A DNA stretch of 64,000 bases, from assembly GCA_024213275.1 (NCBI GenBank), contig JANAVG010000001.1, forward strand, positions 112,935 through 176,934, written 5' to 3'. Position numbers and translations under genes: made by a program. The notes below the pieces were generated by a model. That model saw nothing but the letters and a program-made list of their open reading frames with translations, did no database searches and had not been told where the DNA came from. Position 1 is the first letter of the stretch; the number at the start of each line of letters is the position of its first letter. Source of the stretch: Rossellomorea sp. BNER (GTDB lineage Bacteria > Bacillota > Bacilli > Bacillales > Bacillaceae_B). Shown one piece after another: positions 25,006 to 34,771 of this stretch.

Positions 25006-26307
25006 TTACGATATTTTTTGATTTGCCTCTGCTTCTATTTCTTTTGCAACATTGACACGGTCCGCGGCTTTTAAAAATGGGAACCAAATGACAAATACGA
25101 TTGTAAGGTTTACAAGCTGCATAACTCCACCCGTAATAGAGTTTGTCGCCATTATTCCATTGATAAAGATTGGTACAGTCCACGGAACCGCAACCCCTGT
25201 TGGAGGTGGAACAATACCAGCGGACATTGCTAAATAGGTTACTAGAGTAACAACCATTGGTGCCAAGATCCAAGGGACAATAATAATAGGATTCATAACA
25301 ATTGGTAATCCAAAAATAATCGGTTCGTTTACATTGAAAATACCAGGGGCAAGGCCCAATTTCCCAACTTGTTTCATTTGCCTGCTCTTCATAAATAGTA
25401 AAAGTCCGATGATAACCGCAAGCGTCATACCAGTACCACCCATACCAACGGTAAAAATCTCAATAAATGGTTTCGAGATGATATGGGGAACCTTTTCACC
25501 TGCTGTATAGGCTTCTAAGTTTTCGATCATTAAAGTATTCCAAATCGGATCCATGATAGAGTTGATAATTACCTGTCCATGTAACCCAAAGAACCAAAGA
25601 ATTTGAATAAAGAAAACAGCGATTAACGTAGGGATGATTCCACTACCTAAACCTACTAATGGGGCTTGAATCGCATTGTAAATAACATCGTGCATATTTG
25701 TCTCAAATACTAGAGTTACAATAACATGAATGGCTAGAAAAATAGATAATGTGACAAATGCCGGAATCAATGCTGCGAAGGACTTAGCAACTGCTGGCGG
25801 AACACCCGCTGGCATTTTAATAGTAAAATCTTTTTGAACCACTTTTCGGTAGATTTCTGCTGATAGAAATGCAGTGATCATCCCTAAGAACATTCCTTTT
25901 GCACCTAGTCGATCGAGTGGTATTACCCCTGTCACCGCTTCCCCAGTCTCTGGTTGAAGAACAAATGGAGTTAGAAGCAAGAAAGATACTAAGGCAATTG
26001 CTCCTCCGAAAATGGCCTCAACGTCGTAGGTTCTGGAAAGATAATAGCCTATTCCAAAAACTACAAAAATACTCATTATTCCCATTGTCGCCGATGAAGC
26101 AATTCCAAAAGTAGATTGTAAGGTTGCTATTGCGGAATCACTCATTAATTTATCTAAAAATGGTAGATTCGTTAGTACAACAAAAATAGATCCAAAAATC
26201 GTAAGTGGAAAGGCAAGCATAAACGCATCACGTAAGACCTGTAAGTAACGGTTATTGTTTAATTTCCCCGCAATCGGTACAAGGTATTTACTGAATTTTT
26301 CAAACAC
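25006..26307 (-). CDS. gmuC: PTS lactose/cellobiose-type EIIC permease, GmuC-like
   Basis: 433 residues, integral membrane domain with about ten helices. Translocates a beta-linked disaccharide while EIIB phosphorylates it. Family features: FPLTIFGSIFVVLTNLP near the start, the LHGQVIINSIM loop, KLGLAPGIFNVNEPIIFGLPIVMNP (the conserved N-E-P-I-x-F-G sugar-site motif) and PPPTGVAVPWT near the end. Located 22 bases after EIIA. Part of gmuBACD. Substrate assignment rests on operon order. Confidence 0.9.
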   Translation of the reverse strand: MFEKFSKYLVPIAGKLNNNRYLQVLRDAFMLAFPLTIFGSIFVVLTNLPFLDKLMSDSAIATLQSTFGIASSATMGIMSIFVVFGIGYYLSRTYDVEAIFGGAIALVSFLLLTPFVLQPETGEAVTGVIPLDRLGAKGMFLGMITAFLSAEIYRKVVQKDFTIKMPAGVPPAVAKSFAALIPAFVTLSIFLAIHVIVTLVFETNMHDVIYNAIQAPLVGLGSGIIPTLIAVFFIQILWFFGLHGQVIINSIMDPIWNTLMIENLEAYTAGEKVPHIISKPFIEIFTVGMGGTGMTLAVIIGLLLFMKSRQMKQVGKLGLAPGIFNVNEPIIFGLPIVMNPIIIVPWILAPMVVTLVTYLAMSAGIVPPPTGVAVPWTVPIFINGIMATNSITGGVMQLVNLTIVFVIWFPFLKAADRVNVAKEIEAEANQKIS

Positions 26308-26329
26308 CTTATTTTCCCCCTAAGTTCGT

Positions 26330-26662
26330 TTATATGTTTTTTGCTTTAAAAATCTCTACTAGTTCTTTCACAAGCTCTTTCATTGTTAACGTGGACATCA
26401 AGTGATCCTCAGAATGAATGAGTAGCAATGCGAATTCCGTTTTTTCACCACTGGATTCTTTCTGTACCATCTGAAAATGGATATCGTGAGCAATACTTAA
26501 GTCTTGTTCTGCTTGAGCAAGTAAATGATCGGACTCTTCTACATTTCCTTCACGATACTCGCGTAAGGACTGAATAATTTTGCTACGGGCATTCCCGCTG
26601 TGAAGAATTAATTGAAAACTCACTTGTTCAGCGGATAAATTTTCGATTTTTACTTTTTCCAT
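26330..26662 (-). CDS. gmuA: PTS lactose/cellobiose-type EIIA, GmuA-like
   Basis: 110 residues, small helical bundle that receives phosphate from HPr and gives it to EIIB. FQLILHSGNARSKIIQSLREYREGN and AEQDLSIAHDIHFQMVQKE are the helices of the family; the His in AHDIHFQ is the expected phosphorylation site. Usual length for this domain (about 105-110). The ATG overlaps the TAA of the EIIB gene by one base, so both are translated together. Confidence 0.9.
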   Translation of the reverse strand: MEKVKIENLSAEQVSFQLILHSGNARSKIIQSLREYREGNVEESDHLLAQAEQDLSIAHDIHFQMVQKESSGEKTEFALLLIHSEDHLMSTLTMKELVKELVEIFKAKNI

Positions 26663-26973
26663 TATCTATCACCTATCAAACTTAGAGCTTGTTCATACGC
26701 TTTCTTCCCATCAGCCATTCCATAAGCCATCATGTCAATAACATCTACCTTGATATCATATTTATCTGCTTCTTTCTGTAGTTCGCCTTTTAAGAAGCTC
26801 ATTTGTGGCCCGATCAACACAACATCTGCATTTTCCATTTCTTGTTTTGCTTTATCTTGTCCAACTGCCCAAATTTTCGCCTCGTCTCCTATCGACTTTG
26901 CATGCTCTTCCATTTTAGTAACTAAAAGACTAGTTGACATTCCCGAACTACAAGCTAATAAAATTCTATTCAT
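26662..26973 (-). CDS. gmuB: PTS lactose/cellobiose-type EIIB, GmuB-like
   Basis: 103 residues. Cytoplasmic phosphocarrier; the Cys in ILLACSSGMSTSLLV (Cys8) takes the phosphate from EIIA and passes it to sugar bound in EIIC. VVLIGPQMSFLKGEL is the second conserved loop. First gene of the operon, with AAAGGAG before the ATG and the promoter, dyad and cre-like site 46-93 bases upstream. Confidence 0.92.
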   Translation of the reverse strand: MNRILLACSSGMSTSLLVTKMEEHAKSIGDEAKIWAVGQDKAKQEMENADVVLIGPQMSFLKGELQKEADKYDIKVDVIDMMAYGMADGKKAYEQALSLIGDR

Positions 26974-27018
26974 AAGTAATCAATCTCCTTTAATAAAAAA
27001 TTATAGGGAAGCGCTTAT

Positions 27019-27066
27019 TGAAAACGCTTTATATTTAAATTATAAACATTTAATTTTAAATGTCTA
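27019..27066 (-). promoter_or_regulatory. gmu promoter with operator dyad and cre-like site
   Basis: On the minus strand -35 TAGACA (27061-27066) and -10 TATAAT (27039-27044) are 16 bases apart. The palindrome ACATTTA-ATTT-TAAATGT (27046-27063) fills the spacer and overlaps -35, a good place for GmuR. TGAAAACGCTTTAT at 27019-27032 (plus) fits a catabolite-responsive element at 12 of 14 positions and lies at the transcription start. Confidence 0.7.
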
Positions 27067-27470
27067 TACTTTTAACTATAAAAATATATATAATATTTAA
27101 AAGTGTCTGTATTTTCATTCGATAGCAACAAAAAGTAAAGGGAGAATATCCCTTGAAGTACCTTCCCTAATGCAATTCTCACGGTGGTTAGTTCCGACTA
27201 TCATCATTCAATCTATTTCCATATTTTTATAATAAAGAAGTTCAGGTTAAAGTTATCATTAATCATTTTTGGTATTATCAACAAAAAACAAACGATCCTG
27301 TTTTATCGTAAAATAGTGTCTTAACAATTAAATTTTCCGTTTTACATTTATTCCCAATAATTATTTACAGTTAAGTTCACAATAAAACATGACCTTTCGG
27401 AAGATTCAAGAGTTTATTTGCTATCAACCTCTGGATAAGGGTTAAAAATTTTATATAATTTGAATATCAA

Positions 27471-27504
27471 AAAGGCAACCTACCCAAAAGGGTTAGTTGC
27501 CTTT
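27471..27504 (-). terminator. Hairpin terminator in the gmu-terC gap
   Basis: AAAGGCAAC and GTTGCCTTT with inner ACCC/GGGT form a strong stem. The minus-strand reading ends in TTTTT. Its gene is probably the decayed frame to the right. Confidence 0.7.
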
Positions 27505-28071
27505 CCTTTATAACCAATTTTAGTAAATGACTACGCGTGTGTGGACTTTAATTGACAACACAAAGGGATGTTGGTGGGGTTTACCAACTATGAAAAGACT
27601 ATTCTACCTAGAGCAAACTTCACTCTTAGATTATGTATGAATTAGAAAAATCTATTTGTAGTCCTATAAAGATACTGATAAAAATTTGGACAATACAATG
27701 GTTAAACCATAACCAAAAAGGGAGGCTTCCCGAATGAATATTGAGAAAAAGAGATTAGTTCATAAAGACAAACACATTTTATATCAATAAACCCGTCCAA
27801 ATTTAAAAATAAACTCTTTAATCAAATAAAAATCAAGGAAGCACGTAATTGGTTTGGCAATAATGAAATAGTTCAAGATGTTATAGCAAAACATTTTAAA
27901 TTTTCCTAAGTTGCCAATAAGTCGCTTATTGAATAAAAGCTGGTACAGCTTCATGAAGTAAAATTCCAAGTAGAGGAAGGATAGATTACTCTACCATTTG
28001 TGCATTCAATGAGGTGGAGACAAGCACAAGTGTTTAATGGACTTTGAATATGCTAGACTCACCTTCTCTTT

Positions 28072-28845
28072 TCACTCTTTATTACCTTGAAATGACTTTT
28101 TCCCCGGTGCAAACCAACCGATCAGGGCAATACCGACTAATACTCCATAGAAGATCAAAGTCCAAGCTGTACTGTGTGGAAAATGATGATCCAAGACACC
28201 AATATCCTCATGGGCAAGGGTAATGACAGCAAGTTTGACACCGACCCAGGCAACAATTGCGTAGGCTGTTGTTTCCAATGCTGGACGTTTTTCAAGAAGT
28301 TGCACAAACCAGGTTGCTGCAAATTTAATCAAGATAAGTCCGGCAATACCCCCAAGAAGAACAACAATGAACTTTCCTCCATCCATCCCGCCAAAATCAT
28401 CTAGTGGTGAATCTGGAAGACCAAGTGCAAGAGCAACCGCAGCGAGTATTGAATCAACGGCAAAAGCTAGATCAGCTAATGCAATCTTCCCTACTGTTGG
28501 CCAGAAACCTTTCCCTGCAGCTTCCTGTTCATCTTCCTTATGAATATTTTCATTTTCTTTTCCGAATCGTGCCTGAATGACGTGCTTTAAACCTAAGTAA
28601 AGAAGATAAGCTGCTCCCGCTGCCTGTATTTGCCAGATATTCGCAATAAATGAAATAGCAAAAAGGGCACCAAATCGGAATACGAAGGCCATAATGATTC
28701 CGTAATTAATAGCTCTTTTCTTCTGGTCTTCGGGTAAATGCTTGGCTATAACTGCTAGTACAAGGGCATTGTCAGCCGATAACAATCCTTCTAATCCGAT
28801 TAGAATTAATAATGCCCAAGCATATTCTAGCCATAGTGACTCCAT
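28072..28845 (-). CDS. TerC family membrane protein (YceF/YkoY type)
   Basis: 257 residues, about seven membrane helices. The motifs GLEGLLSADNALVLAVI and ADLAFAVDSILAAVALAL, each with a membrane Asp flanked by Asn or Ser, define the TerC family and form its metal path. In Bacillus subtilis members of this family export manganese, partly to load secreted enzymes. A charged cytoplasmic loop (KENENIHKEDEQEAAG) lies between helices 3 and 4. GAAAGGAGAG precedes the ATG. I looked for a yybP-ykoY manganese riboswitch upstream and saw none. Single gene. Confidence 0.9.
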   Translation of the reverse strand: MESLWLEYAWALLILIGLEGLLSADNALVLAVIAKHLPEDQKKRAINYGIIMAFVFRFGALFAISFIANIWQIQAAGAAYLLYLGLKHVIQARFGKENENIHKEDEQEAAGKGFWPTVGKIALADLAFAVDSILAAVALALGLPDSPLDDFGGMDGGKFIVVLLGGIAGLILIKFAATWFVQLLEKRPALETTAYAIVAWVGVKLAVITLAHEDIGVLDHHFPHSTAWTLIFYGVLVGIALIGWFAPGKKSFQGNKE

Positions 28846-29439
28846 CCACTTCTCTCCTTTCTAAAACTTAAAATCAGATAAAAGTTTTGCTAACAATAGA
28901 TTTTCCCAATAAGCCACTGAAAATCCTAAAAACGTATGGCTAAAATATTTCACAATTACGTATAATTCCCCCTTCACGTTTTTTATAATAGCATAAACCT
29001 TTACATTCTTTCACTTTTCTTACATGGGAGAGAAATTTCTCAAGTTTTTTTCTTTTAAGATGATCCATCTTGTAATGTAGTGTTTTTTGCATCCTAATGA
29101 TCAGAGTCAGATAAGGTGGGGCTAGACAAAGCAACTAAAAGTAGAATAAAATTCGCTATGGAATGGAATGGAATGAATCCCTATTAATTAAAGGCCCCAT
29201 AGTATGGGACCTTGCTCATTTGCTCCATTTTTTATTAATCTCTTCTGATAAGTAGGGAACAGCACTAAGGGATGTTGGTGATTTCACAAAAAAATAAACG
29301 GAACCAGTATCACATGATTCCGTGAGCAAAATTTTATTTAAGACACCAATTTAGTTGCGTTTTTTACTTGTAGGCTGATAAATGATCTAAAATAAAGAAG
29401 CGATAATGTACTTCGCTTTAACCTTGAATGGGGACACTT
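28846..29439. other. Intergenic region between terC and dus
   Basis: AT-rich, no intact gene. Holds a possible terC promoter around 28985-29010, a GGAATG triple repeat at 29158-29175, and a hairpin AAGGCCCCAT/ATGGGACCTT at 29191-29213. A weak terminator for dus lies at 29398-29418 (AAGCGA/TCGCTT followed by CTTTATTTT on minus). Confidence 0.5.
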
Positions 29440-30429
29440 CTACGGTTCCCCAATACCATCAAGATTCTTTGACCCAAAGTTATCGAGCAATGAACGCACT
29501 TCATCTGTTGACTCTGTGCTCATTAATTGATTTCTCAATTCACCTGCCCCTCGAAATCCACGGACATATATCTTAAAAAAGCGATGAAGAGCCTTGAACG
29601 GACGTAGCTCTAATTTTGAATATTTATCATGGAGATTCAGGTGCAGCCTTAAGAGATCAAGCAATTCCTTACTACTATGATCTTTCGGCTGCTTTTCAAA
29701 GGCAAATGGATTATTGAAAATACCACGCCCAATCATAATCCCATCAACACCGTATTGATGAGCGAGTTTTAAGCCAGTTTGACGGTCAGGGATATCCCCA
29801 TTGATCGTCAAGAGTGTACCTGGTGCTACCTGATCACGAAGTTTCTTAATCTCCGGGATTAGTTCCCAATGAGCATCTACTTTGCTCATTTCCTTTCTTG
29901 TACGCAGATGAATGGAAAGATTCACAATGTCTTGTTTCAATATGTGTGTTAGCCAGTCGTACCATTCGTCTACATCCGTGTAACCAAGCCTTGTCTTTAC
30001 ACTTACAGGCAATCCCCCTGCTTTTGATGCTTGTATTAAATCTGCTGCAACTTCTGGACGAAGGATAAGGCCACTTCCCTTCCCATTCTTTGTAACATTA
30101 GGTACAGGACAGCCCATATTGATATCCAGTCCCCGGTAGCCTAGTTTCGCCATACCTATACTCATTTGCTGAAAGTATTCAGGCTTATCCCCCCATATAT
30201 GGGCTACAATCGGTTGTTCATCCTCTGTAAAAGTCAAACGCCCACGCACACTATGGTTCCCCTCTGGGTGACAATAACTCTCCGTGTTTGTAAACTCTGT
30301 AAAAAACACATCGGGTCTGGCTGCTTCACTCACTACATGCCGAAAAACAACATCCGTCACATCTTCCATTGGTGCCAGTATAAAAAAAGGTCGTGGTAAA
30401 TCACGCCAAAAATTATCTATCATATTCAA
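29440..30429 (-). CDS. dus: tRNA-dihydrouridine synthase (YfjN-like)
   Basis: 329 residues. FMN enzyme that reduces uridines in the tRNA D-loop. [16 protein letters not shown] at the start, [21 protein letters not shown] with the catalytic Cys, [15 protein letters not shown] and INGDI, and [10 protein letters not shown] for FMN phosphate. C-terminal helical tRNA-binding domain. GAGAGG eight bases before the TTG at 30429 suggests that start; an ATG at 30423 and a TTG at 30435 are alternatives. With YfjO and YfjP next to it, the order equals yfjN-yfjO-yfjP of Bacillus subtilis, a cluster of nucleic-acid modification genes. Confidence 0.9.
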   Translation of the reverse strand: MNMIDNFWRDLPRPFFILAPMEDVTDVVFRHVVSEAARPDVFFTEFTNTESYCHPEGNHSVRGRLTFTEDEQPIVAHIWGDKPEYFQQMSIGMAKLGYRGLDINMGCPVPNVTKNGKGSGLILRPEVAADLIQASKAGGLPVSVKTRLGYTDVDEWYDWLTHILKQDIVNLSIHLRTRKEMSKVDAHWELIPEIKKLRDQVAPGTLLTINGDIPDRQTGLKLAHQYGVDGIMIGRGIFNNPFAFEKQPKDHSSKELLDLLRLHLNLHDKYSKLELRPFKALHRFFKIYVRGFRGAGELRNQLMSTESTDEVRSLLDNFGSKNLDGIGEP

Positions 30430-30799
30430 ATTCAAGTCCTCTCATTATGGGATGCCAATCCAAACCCTTATCCCAATATTAAGAAGCAACATGTCCCTGC
30501 TTCTTTTACACTTATACCATGCTTAAGCACTTTTTATCAAACTGCGAAAATGTTTATTTTCACGAAATCGGAGTTTGTATCGGAAATGTTTATTTTAACT
30601 TCACAATAACCTCTGTGCAACCAAAATATCTCCTGTTAAAATCCACCCTATCAACTAGCATTCCACTATTCGAGTTAAAATAAAGTTATGATAAAAAAGG
30701 CGGAAAAGAAAAATTGGAAGAACACTGAATTGACAAGGGTTTAACAGGAAAAAGACCCCGAAGTCTCAAAAGTATTTTTACGAGATCAGGGTCGTATTA
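30430..30799. other. Intergenic region between yfjO and dus
   Basis: No gene. Two copies of AAATGTTTATTTT lie 36 bases apart at 30548 and 30584, of unknown meaning. The yfjO terminator is at 30748-30792. Confidence 0.5.
30748..30792 (-). terminator. Terminator after yfjO
   Basis: GACCC..TCTC pairs with GAGA..GGGTC across an AT-rich loop, and on the minus strand TTTTTCC follows. Confidence 0.65.
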
Positions 30800-32215
30800 T
30801 TAGTTAGACATTTTCAATTCCAAATTCGTCACGACTTCCACATGTGCCGTCTGCGGAAACATATCCACAGGCTGCAAATACTTCACATCATAAACGCCTT
30901 TCAAATCATCAATATCCTTAGCCAAAGTAGACGGATTACATGACACATACACAACCCGCTTTGGCTTCACTTTCTTTATCGTATCCAGTAATGCTTGATC
31001 TAATCCAGTCCTTGGCGGATCTACAACCATTACATCTGGATTCCAGCCTTCCTTCTGCCATTTCGGCATCAGCTTTTCAGCGGCACCGACAAAGTACTCG
31101 GCATGATCCACTCCAAATTTCTTGGCATTCTTTTTGGCATCGTCAATTCCTTCTTTGATGACGTCCATACCTCTAATTTCGAGAGCTCCATCTGCTAACC
31201 ACAATCCAATGGTTCCAACCCCACAGTAGGCATCAACTAATTTTTCCCTTCCAGTTAAGGCCGCAGCTTTTTTCGCTTCATTATAAAGCTTTACCGTTTG
31301 AATCGGATTCAGCTGAAAAAATGCGCGTGCTGATAATTCGTAAGAGAAATCCTCGAGTCTTTCTTCAATCGATTCCTTTCCTGATAAGTGGATCGTTTCA
31401 TCTCCAAAAATAAGCGAGGTTTTCTTTGGGTTGATGTTTTGTGCAATGGAAACCACTTGTGGGAGACGCTTCTTGATTTCTTCTATTAATAAGCTTTTTC
31501 TTGGGATGTCTTTTTTCGTTGTGACGAGAACGACTTGGACTTCTCCTGTTTCAAAGCCAACACGAGTCACGATGTTTTTGATGAGTCCCTTATTGGTTTT
31601 TTTATCAAATGTTGGGATATTGAAGTCGTTTAGGATTCGTTTGACTTCGGTTGTGACTTTATTGGTTTCTGGGTGCTGTACCATGCATTCGTCAATGTCG
31701 ATGATTTTATGGCTGTTTAGGCCAAATAAACCCGCTATCGTTTTTCCATCTTTCTCGCTAACTTGGAATTGGCTTTTGTTTCGATAGTTTTCAGGATGTT
31801 CCATTCCGATCGTTGGGCGGATATCCAGCTTGTTGATGTCAAGCTTTGTATAGCGTTCAAGAGCTTGGATGAGAATGTCTCGTTTCGCTTCAAGCTGGCC
31901 TTCGTATGTCATATGCTGAAGCTGGCACCCCCCGCAGAGCTCATAGACTGGGCATGGTGCTTTTATGCGCTGCACTGATTTTTTACGGATTTTTTTAATC
32001 CTGGCTTCTGCAAATTTAGGGTGCACCTTTGTAGCTTCGACGACAACTTCTTCACCTGGCAGAGCTCCTGGTACGAAAACGACAGTCTTTTTAAAATAAC
32101 CGACACCTTCCCCATTAATTCCGATTCGTTTGATCGTTAGCGGAAATTGCTGTTTCGGTGCAATATTGGCATTTTTTTGTTTTGTTGATCTAGGTTGATA
32201 CGATTGTTTTTTCAT
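30800..32215 (-). CDS. yfjO: 23S rRNA (uracil-C5)-methyltransferase family protein (YfjO, TrmA/RlmCD type)
   Basis: 471 residues. N-terminal TRAM RNA-binding barrel (about 25-85), a Fe-S cluster motif [15 protein letters not shown] (Cys-x5-Cys-x2-Cys, with a fourth Cys expected further on), the SAM site [23 protein letters not shown], and catalytic Cys in [12 protein letters not shown]. Uses SAM to methylate carbon 5 of uridine in rRNA (or tRNA). Ends 15 bases before the start side of yfjP in the same operon direction. Bacillus genomes often carry two paralogues (YefA and YfjO); position fits YfjO. Confidence 0.9.
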   Translation of the reverse strand: MKKQSYQPRSTKQKNANIAPKQQFPLTIKRIGINGEGVGYFKKTVVFVPGALPGEEVVVEATKVHPKFAEARIKKIRKKSVQRIKAPCPVYELCGGCQLQHMTYEGQLEAKRDILIQALERYTKLDINKLDIRPTIGMEHPENYRNKSQFQVSEKDGKTIAGLFGLNSHKIIDIDECMVQHPETNKVTTEVKRILNDFNIPTFDKKTNKGLIKNIVTRVGFETGEVQVVLVTTKKDIPRKSLLIEEIKKRLPQVVSIAQNINPKKTSLIFGDETIHLSGKESIEERLEDFSYELSARAFFQLNPIQTVKLYNEAKKAAALTGREKLVDAYCGVGTIGLWLADGALEIRGMDVIKEGIDDAKKNAKKFGVDHAEYFVGAAEKLMPKWQKEGWNPDVMVVDPPRTGLDQALLDTIKKVKPKRVVYVSCNPSTLAKDIDDLKGVYDVKYLQPVDMFPQTAHVEVVTNLELKMSN

Positions 32216-32229
32216 TCTGTCACTTCCTG

Positions 32230-33093
32230 TTATTCAATACTTCTCCATAAATATAGGGAGGCATAGCTTAAGTAAGGGTGCCATGAAACGCTCCATTTTT
32301 CAAGCTCTTCGATAGTGGGTTTGCGATCCATTTCATATATTTTCTTGACGGCGTTTTGAATGCCGATATCTGCTTTTGGAAAAAGATTCGGTCGTCCGAG
32401 GGCAAATAATAAGAAGTTTTCCGCTGTCCAAGGGCCGATTCCTCTTATTTTAACAAGTTCTTTTATAACCTCTTCATCCGACTTTTTTGATAATTCTTCG
32501 AGATCCAATTCTCCTGACGCTACTTTTTCCGAAACCCCAATCACATATTCCGCTTTACGCTGGCTGAACTGAAGCTCTCTTAGGTCCTCAACAGGTATTT
32601 TTGCTGCTTCCTCCGGTCTTGGGTAAAACCAGACACCGTCCTTGTTTCGTCCGTATTTCTCAACAAATCTCTTTGTTAAAGTATGGGCAAATGAAAGATT
32701 TAGCTGCTGGTGGATGATGCTTTTGATGATGGAAGCGTATGGATTGAATTCGAGTACGAGCGGTGTTCCTAGGTGCTGCTCAAAAATCGGTTTTAGATCT
32801 GTCCCCAGAAAATGGGCTTGAATATCTGAAAGCGCAGTATCCCACTTAAAGATATGGTGGATATGCTCGCTTTGTACTTCCTGTTTAGTGTTTTCGCTAA
32901 AAAGGATTTTGAACTTCGGATGGTCTGTATCCCCTAATGCTTGTACAGTAATAACTTCATCTTGTTCCCCGTAGTAGGGAATCTTGACCCACCTTTCCTC
33001 TTGGTTGACACAGTTTAATGGGTCTAATGAAAGCCGTTCTAATACACGATCAAAATTATATGGAGGATTCACCTCAATGATCATTTCGTTCAT
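32230..33093 (-). CDS. yfjP: DNA-3-methyladenine glycosylase II (YfjP, AlkA family)
   Basis: 287 residues. Removes alkylated bases from DNA. Residues about 115-287 form the helix-hairpin-helix GPD domain: [39 protein letters not shown] contains the hairpin (GIGPWTA) and the catalytic Asp (ADIG). The N-terminal 110 residues form the AlkA-like beta domain. Upstream gene of a short operon with yfjO and matching Bacillus subtilis order. Confidence 0.92.
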   Translation of the reverse strand: MNEMIIEVNPPYNFDRVLERLSLDPLNCVNQEERWVKIPYYGEQDEVITVQALGDTDHPKFKILFSENTKQEVQSEHIHHIFKWDTALSDIQAHFLGTDLKPIFEQHLGTPLVLEFNPYASIIKSIIHQQLNLSFAHTLTKRFVEKYGRNKDGVWFYPRPEEAAKIPVEDLRELQFSQRKAEYVIGVSEKVASGELDLEELSKKSDEEVIKELVKIRGIGPWTAENFLLFALGRPNLFPKADIGIQNAVKKIYEMDRKPTIEELEKWSVSWHPYLSYASLYLWRSIE

Positions 33094-33383
33094 TATACTC
33101 TCTCCCCGTTCGTCGTTTCATTTCTTATTTTATAGTAGTTTGTTCTTTAAAACAAAACGGCTGATTTCATGATCTTATGTTTTTAGCGGATTAGAATTTT
33201 TAATAAAAAAAAGGTTCCTGCTTATCTGTACCAGATTTTTTACGATTTAAGGTAATATCGGAAGGTTTCCCAAGTATTAATAACGAATAGTATTTGATGA
33301 TGAATGTACATCGAATCGACAGAAAAACCTGTAAAATGATTATTTTTCTCACATATACTAAATTAAAAATGGAGGTGTATGCT

Positions 33384-34202
33384 ATGACTCAGGTTCCTTC
33401 TTCTACAAAGGTTGGTTTTCTTAAAAGGATGGTTTCCGGAATGGCTCGTTCGAAGTTTTCTAGTTTACTATTGGAAAAGTTCCCATGGGTATATGATCGT
33501 TTTCACATTAAAATGAGTAAAGAATGGAGCAGCGAGCTTCCTTGGGCTCCATTGAAGAAACCAATCTCGGCAAGTCGGGTGGCCCTCGTCACTACTGGCG
33601 GAATCATTTTAAAAAGCCAGCCCCCTTTCGACCTAAATGATTCCAATGGGGATTGTAGTTATCGAATCATCCCCGAAGATGCTCCTTTAGATGAAACGGT
33701 TATTAGTCATTTATACTATGACCACAGTGATGTAAAGATTGATCTGGAAGTGATGTTTCCGTTGAATACACTTCATCGCCTCCAACATGATGGCAAGATT
33801 AGAAGTGTCGCCCCTCGCCATTTCAGTTTTCAAGGAGGGATTACCAATCCTGAACCACTTGTTAGGGAGACGGCTCCAGAAGTAGCACGCCATATGAAAA
33901 ATGATCAGGTCGACTTAGCGATCCTTACTCCCGCATGAGGACACTGTCATCGGTCCGTGGGACTGATCGCACGTGAGATAGAGAAAAATGGAATCTCTAC
34001 AATGACGGTTACTCTTCTACCGGAAACGACGAATGCACTCGGTGTACCCCGTTCGATTTATTTTCCGAACAAACTCGGTAATCCTATTGGGCGCCCTAAC
34101 CAGAAGGATGAGCAATATGCGGCACTCATTCAGTGTTTAGAAGCATTTGAGGAAGTAAATGTTGGGGAAATGTTGACTGGTACAAATCAAACTGATCATT
34201 GA
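33384..34202 (+). CDS. GrdB-like selenoprotein B family protein with in-frame UGA (candidate selenocysteine 185)
   Basis: Two open frames, 33384-33938 and 33939-34202, share the same reading phase and are separated only by the TGA at 33936-33938. Reading through gives 272 residues with VDLAILTPA-U-GHCHRSVGLIAREIEKNGI. This is the glycine/sarcosine/betaine reductase selenoprotein B (GRDB) family pattern, where the U position is Sec or Cys. U185-G-H-C188 is a CxxC-type redox pair. GGAGGTG seven bases before the ATG supports the start at 33384. A hairpin begins 10 bases after the UGA and a terminator follows the final stop. Natural family members in Bacillaceae are about this length and probably act as thiol oxidoreductases of unknown substrate. 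Alternative: a Cys codon mutated to a stop. Sec genes were not seen in the window. Confidence 0.8.
33936..33967 (+). promoter_or_regulatory. Candidate bacterial SECIS hairpin
   Basis: Right after the UGA, ATCGGTC (33949-33955) pairs with GACTGAT (33961-33967) over seven base pairs with one G-U, leaving the loop CGTGG. The loop lies 18-22 bases after the UGA and contains GT, in keeping with SelB-binding hairpins such as that of fdhF. Confidence 0.55.
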
Positions 34203-34225
34203 AAATCTGAAATCTAAAAGGGCTG

Positions 34226-34265
34226 TCTGATAAGTCAATTTTATACTATCAGAGGAGTTTTTTTT
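34226..34265 (+). terminator. Terminator after the GrdB-like gene
   Basis: TCTGATA (34226-34232) pairs with TATCAGA (34247-34253), followed by GGAG and eight T. Confidence 0.8.
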
Positions 34266-34498
34266 GATTTTAGAAATATTGATTAATTAACGCTTCAAAT
34301 TTTTTAATTTTCATGATTATGCTTTTTAAGACACCCATTCTTTACTACACAAAAAGAGAATTACTATGAATCTTTTATTATTTTCTTGTTCTCCAGCCCT
34401 AACATTTGATAATTTTATCATTCAGTCATTGTTTTTCCTATCTCAGCTCACTCCATGATAAGGAGAATCCATCATTTTTCCTAACATGAATGTGATTA

Positions 34499-34605
34499 TG
34501 CACAATTTTTTTATTTTATGCACGAGAATGATTAGGAAATGCACCAGAATCAAAATTTGTGCACGAAGATGACTTGGAATTGCACGAGATTTCAAATTTA
34601 TGCAT
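34499..34605. repeat. Phased TGCAC(GA) short-core repeat
   Basis: TGCAC occurs at 34499, 34519, 34540, 34560 and 34581, and TGCAT at 34601. The steps are 20, 21, 20, 21 and 20 bases, with AT-rich variable spacers. No gene lies in this 570-base gap. Confidence 0.75.
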
Positions 34606-34635
34606 ATGTTAATAGGTATGATATTAAAAAACAAA

Positions 34636-34745
34636 TGGCTGTCCTAAAACCAGGGATTCAGGAACCATAACTTCGATAGAATGGAGAAAACCTTAGGAAC
34701 ATCTTCTATCTATGGACAGACATGGTGATCCTGATCCCTTTTTAG
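34636..34745. repeat. Imperfect palindromic element (copy 2)
   Basis: CTAAAACCAGGGATTCAGGA on the left is matched by TCCTGATCCCTTTTTAG on the right across a long loop, with GGCTGTCC outside. It lies after the GNAT gene and may end its transcript. Same family as 5490, 38331 and 39372. Confidence 0.55.
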
Positions 34746-34771
34746 ATTAACTCTTTACCGTGCTTTAATAA

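Larger units (their letters stand above)
26974..28071. other. Long intergenic region with decayed coding traces
   Basis: Apart from the gmu promoter and the hairpin at 27471-27504 there is no intact gene. ATG at 27734 with GGGAGG upstream opens an 18-codon frame ending in TAA. Shortly after, in another frame, IKEARNWFGNNEIVQDVIAK reads like protein and stops again. This looks like a small gene broken by several mutations. Family not recognised. Confidence 0.4.

Noticed and set aside
28846..29100. Possible yybP-ykoY manganese riboswitch before terC
   Set aside because: GAAGGGGGAA appears, but the conserved loops of that riboswitch class are not found.
28940..29134. 64-aa minus-strand frame upstream of terC
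   Set aside because: Overlaps the likely promoter, has no binding site and no recognisable pattern.
34499..34605. CRISPR array
   Set aside because: Conserved cores are only five to seven bases, with a period of 20-21 and no cas genes.
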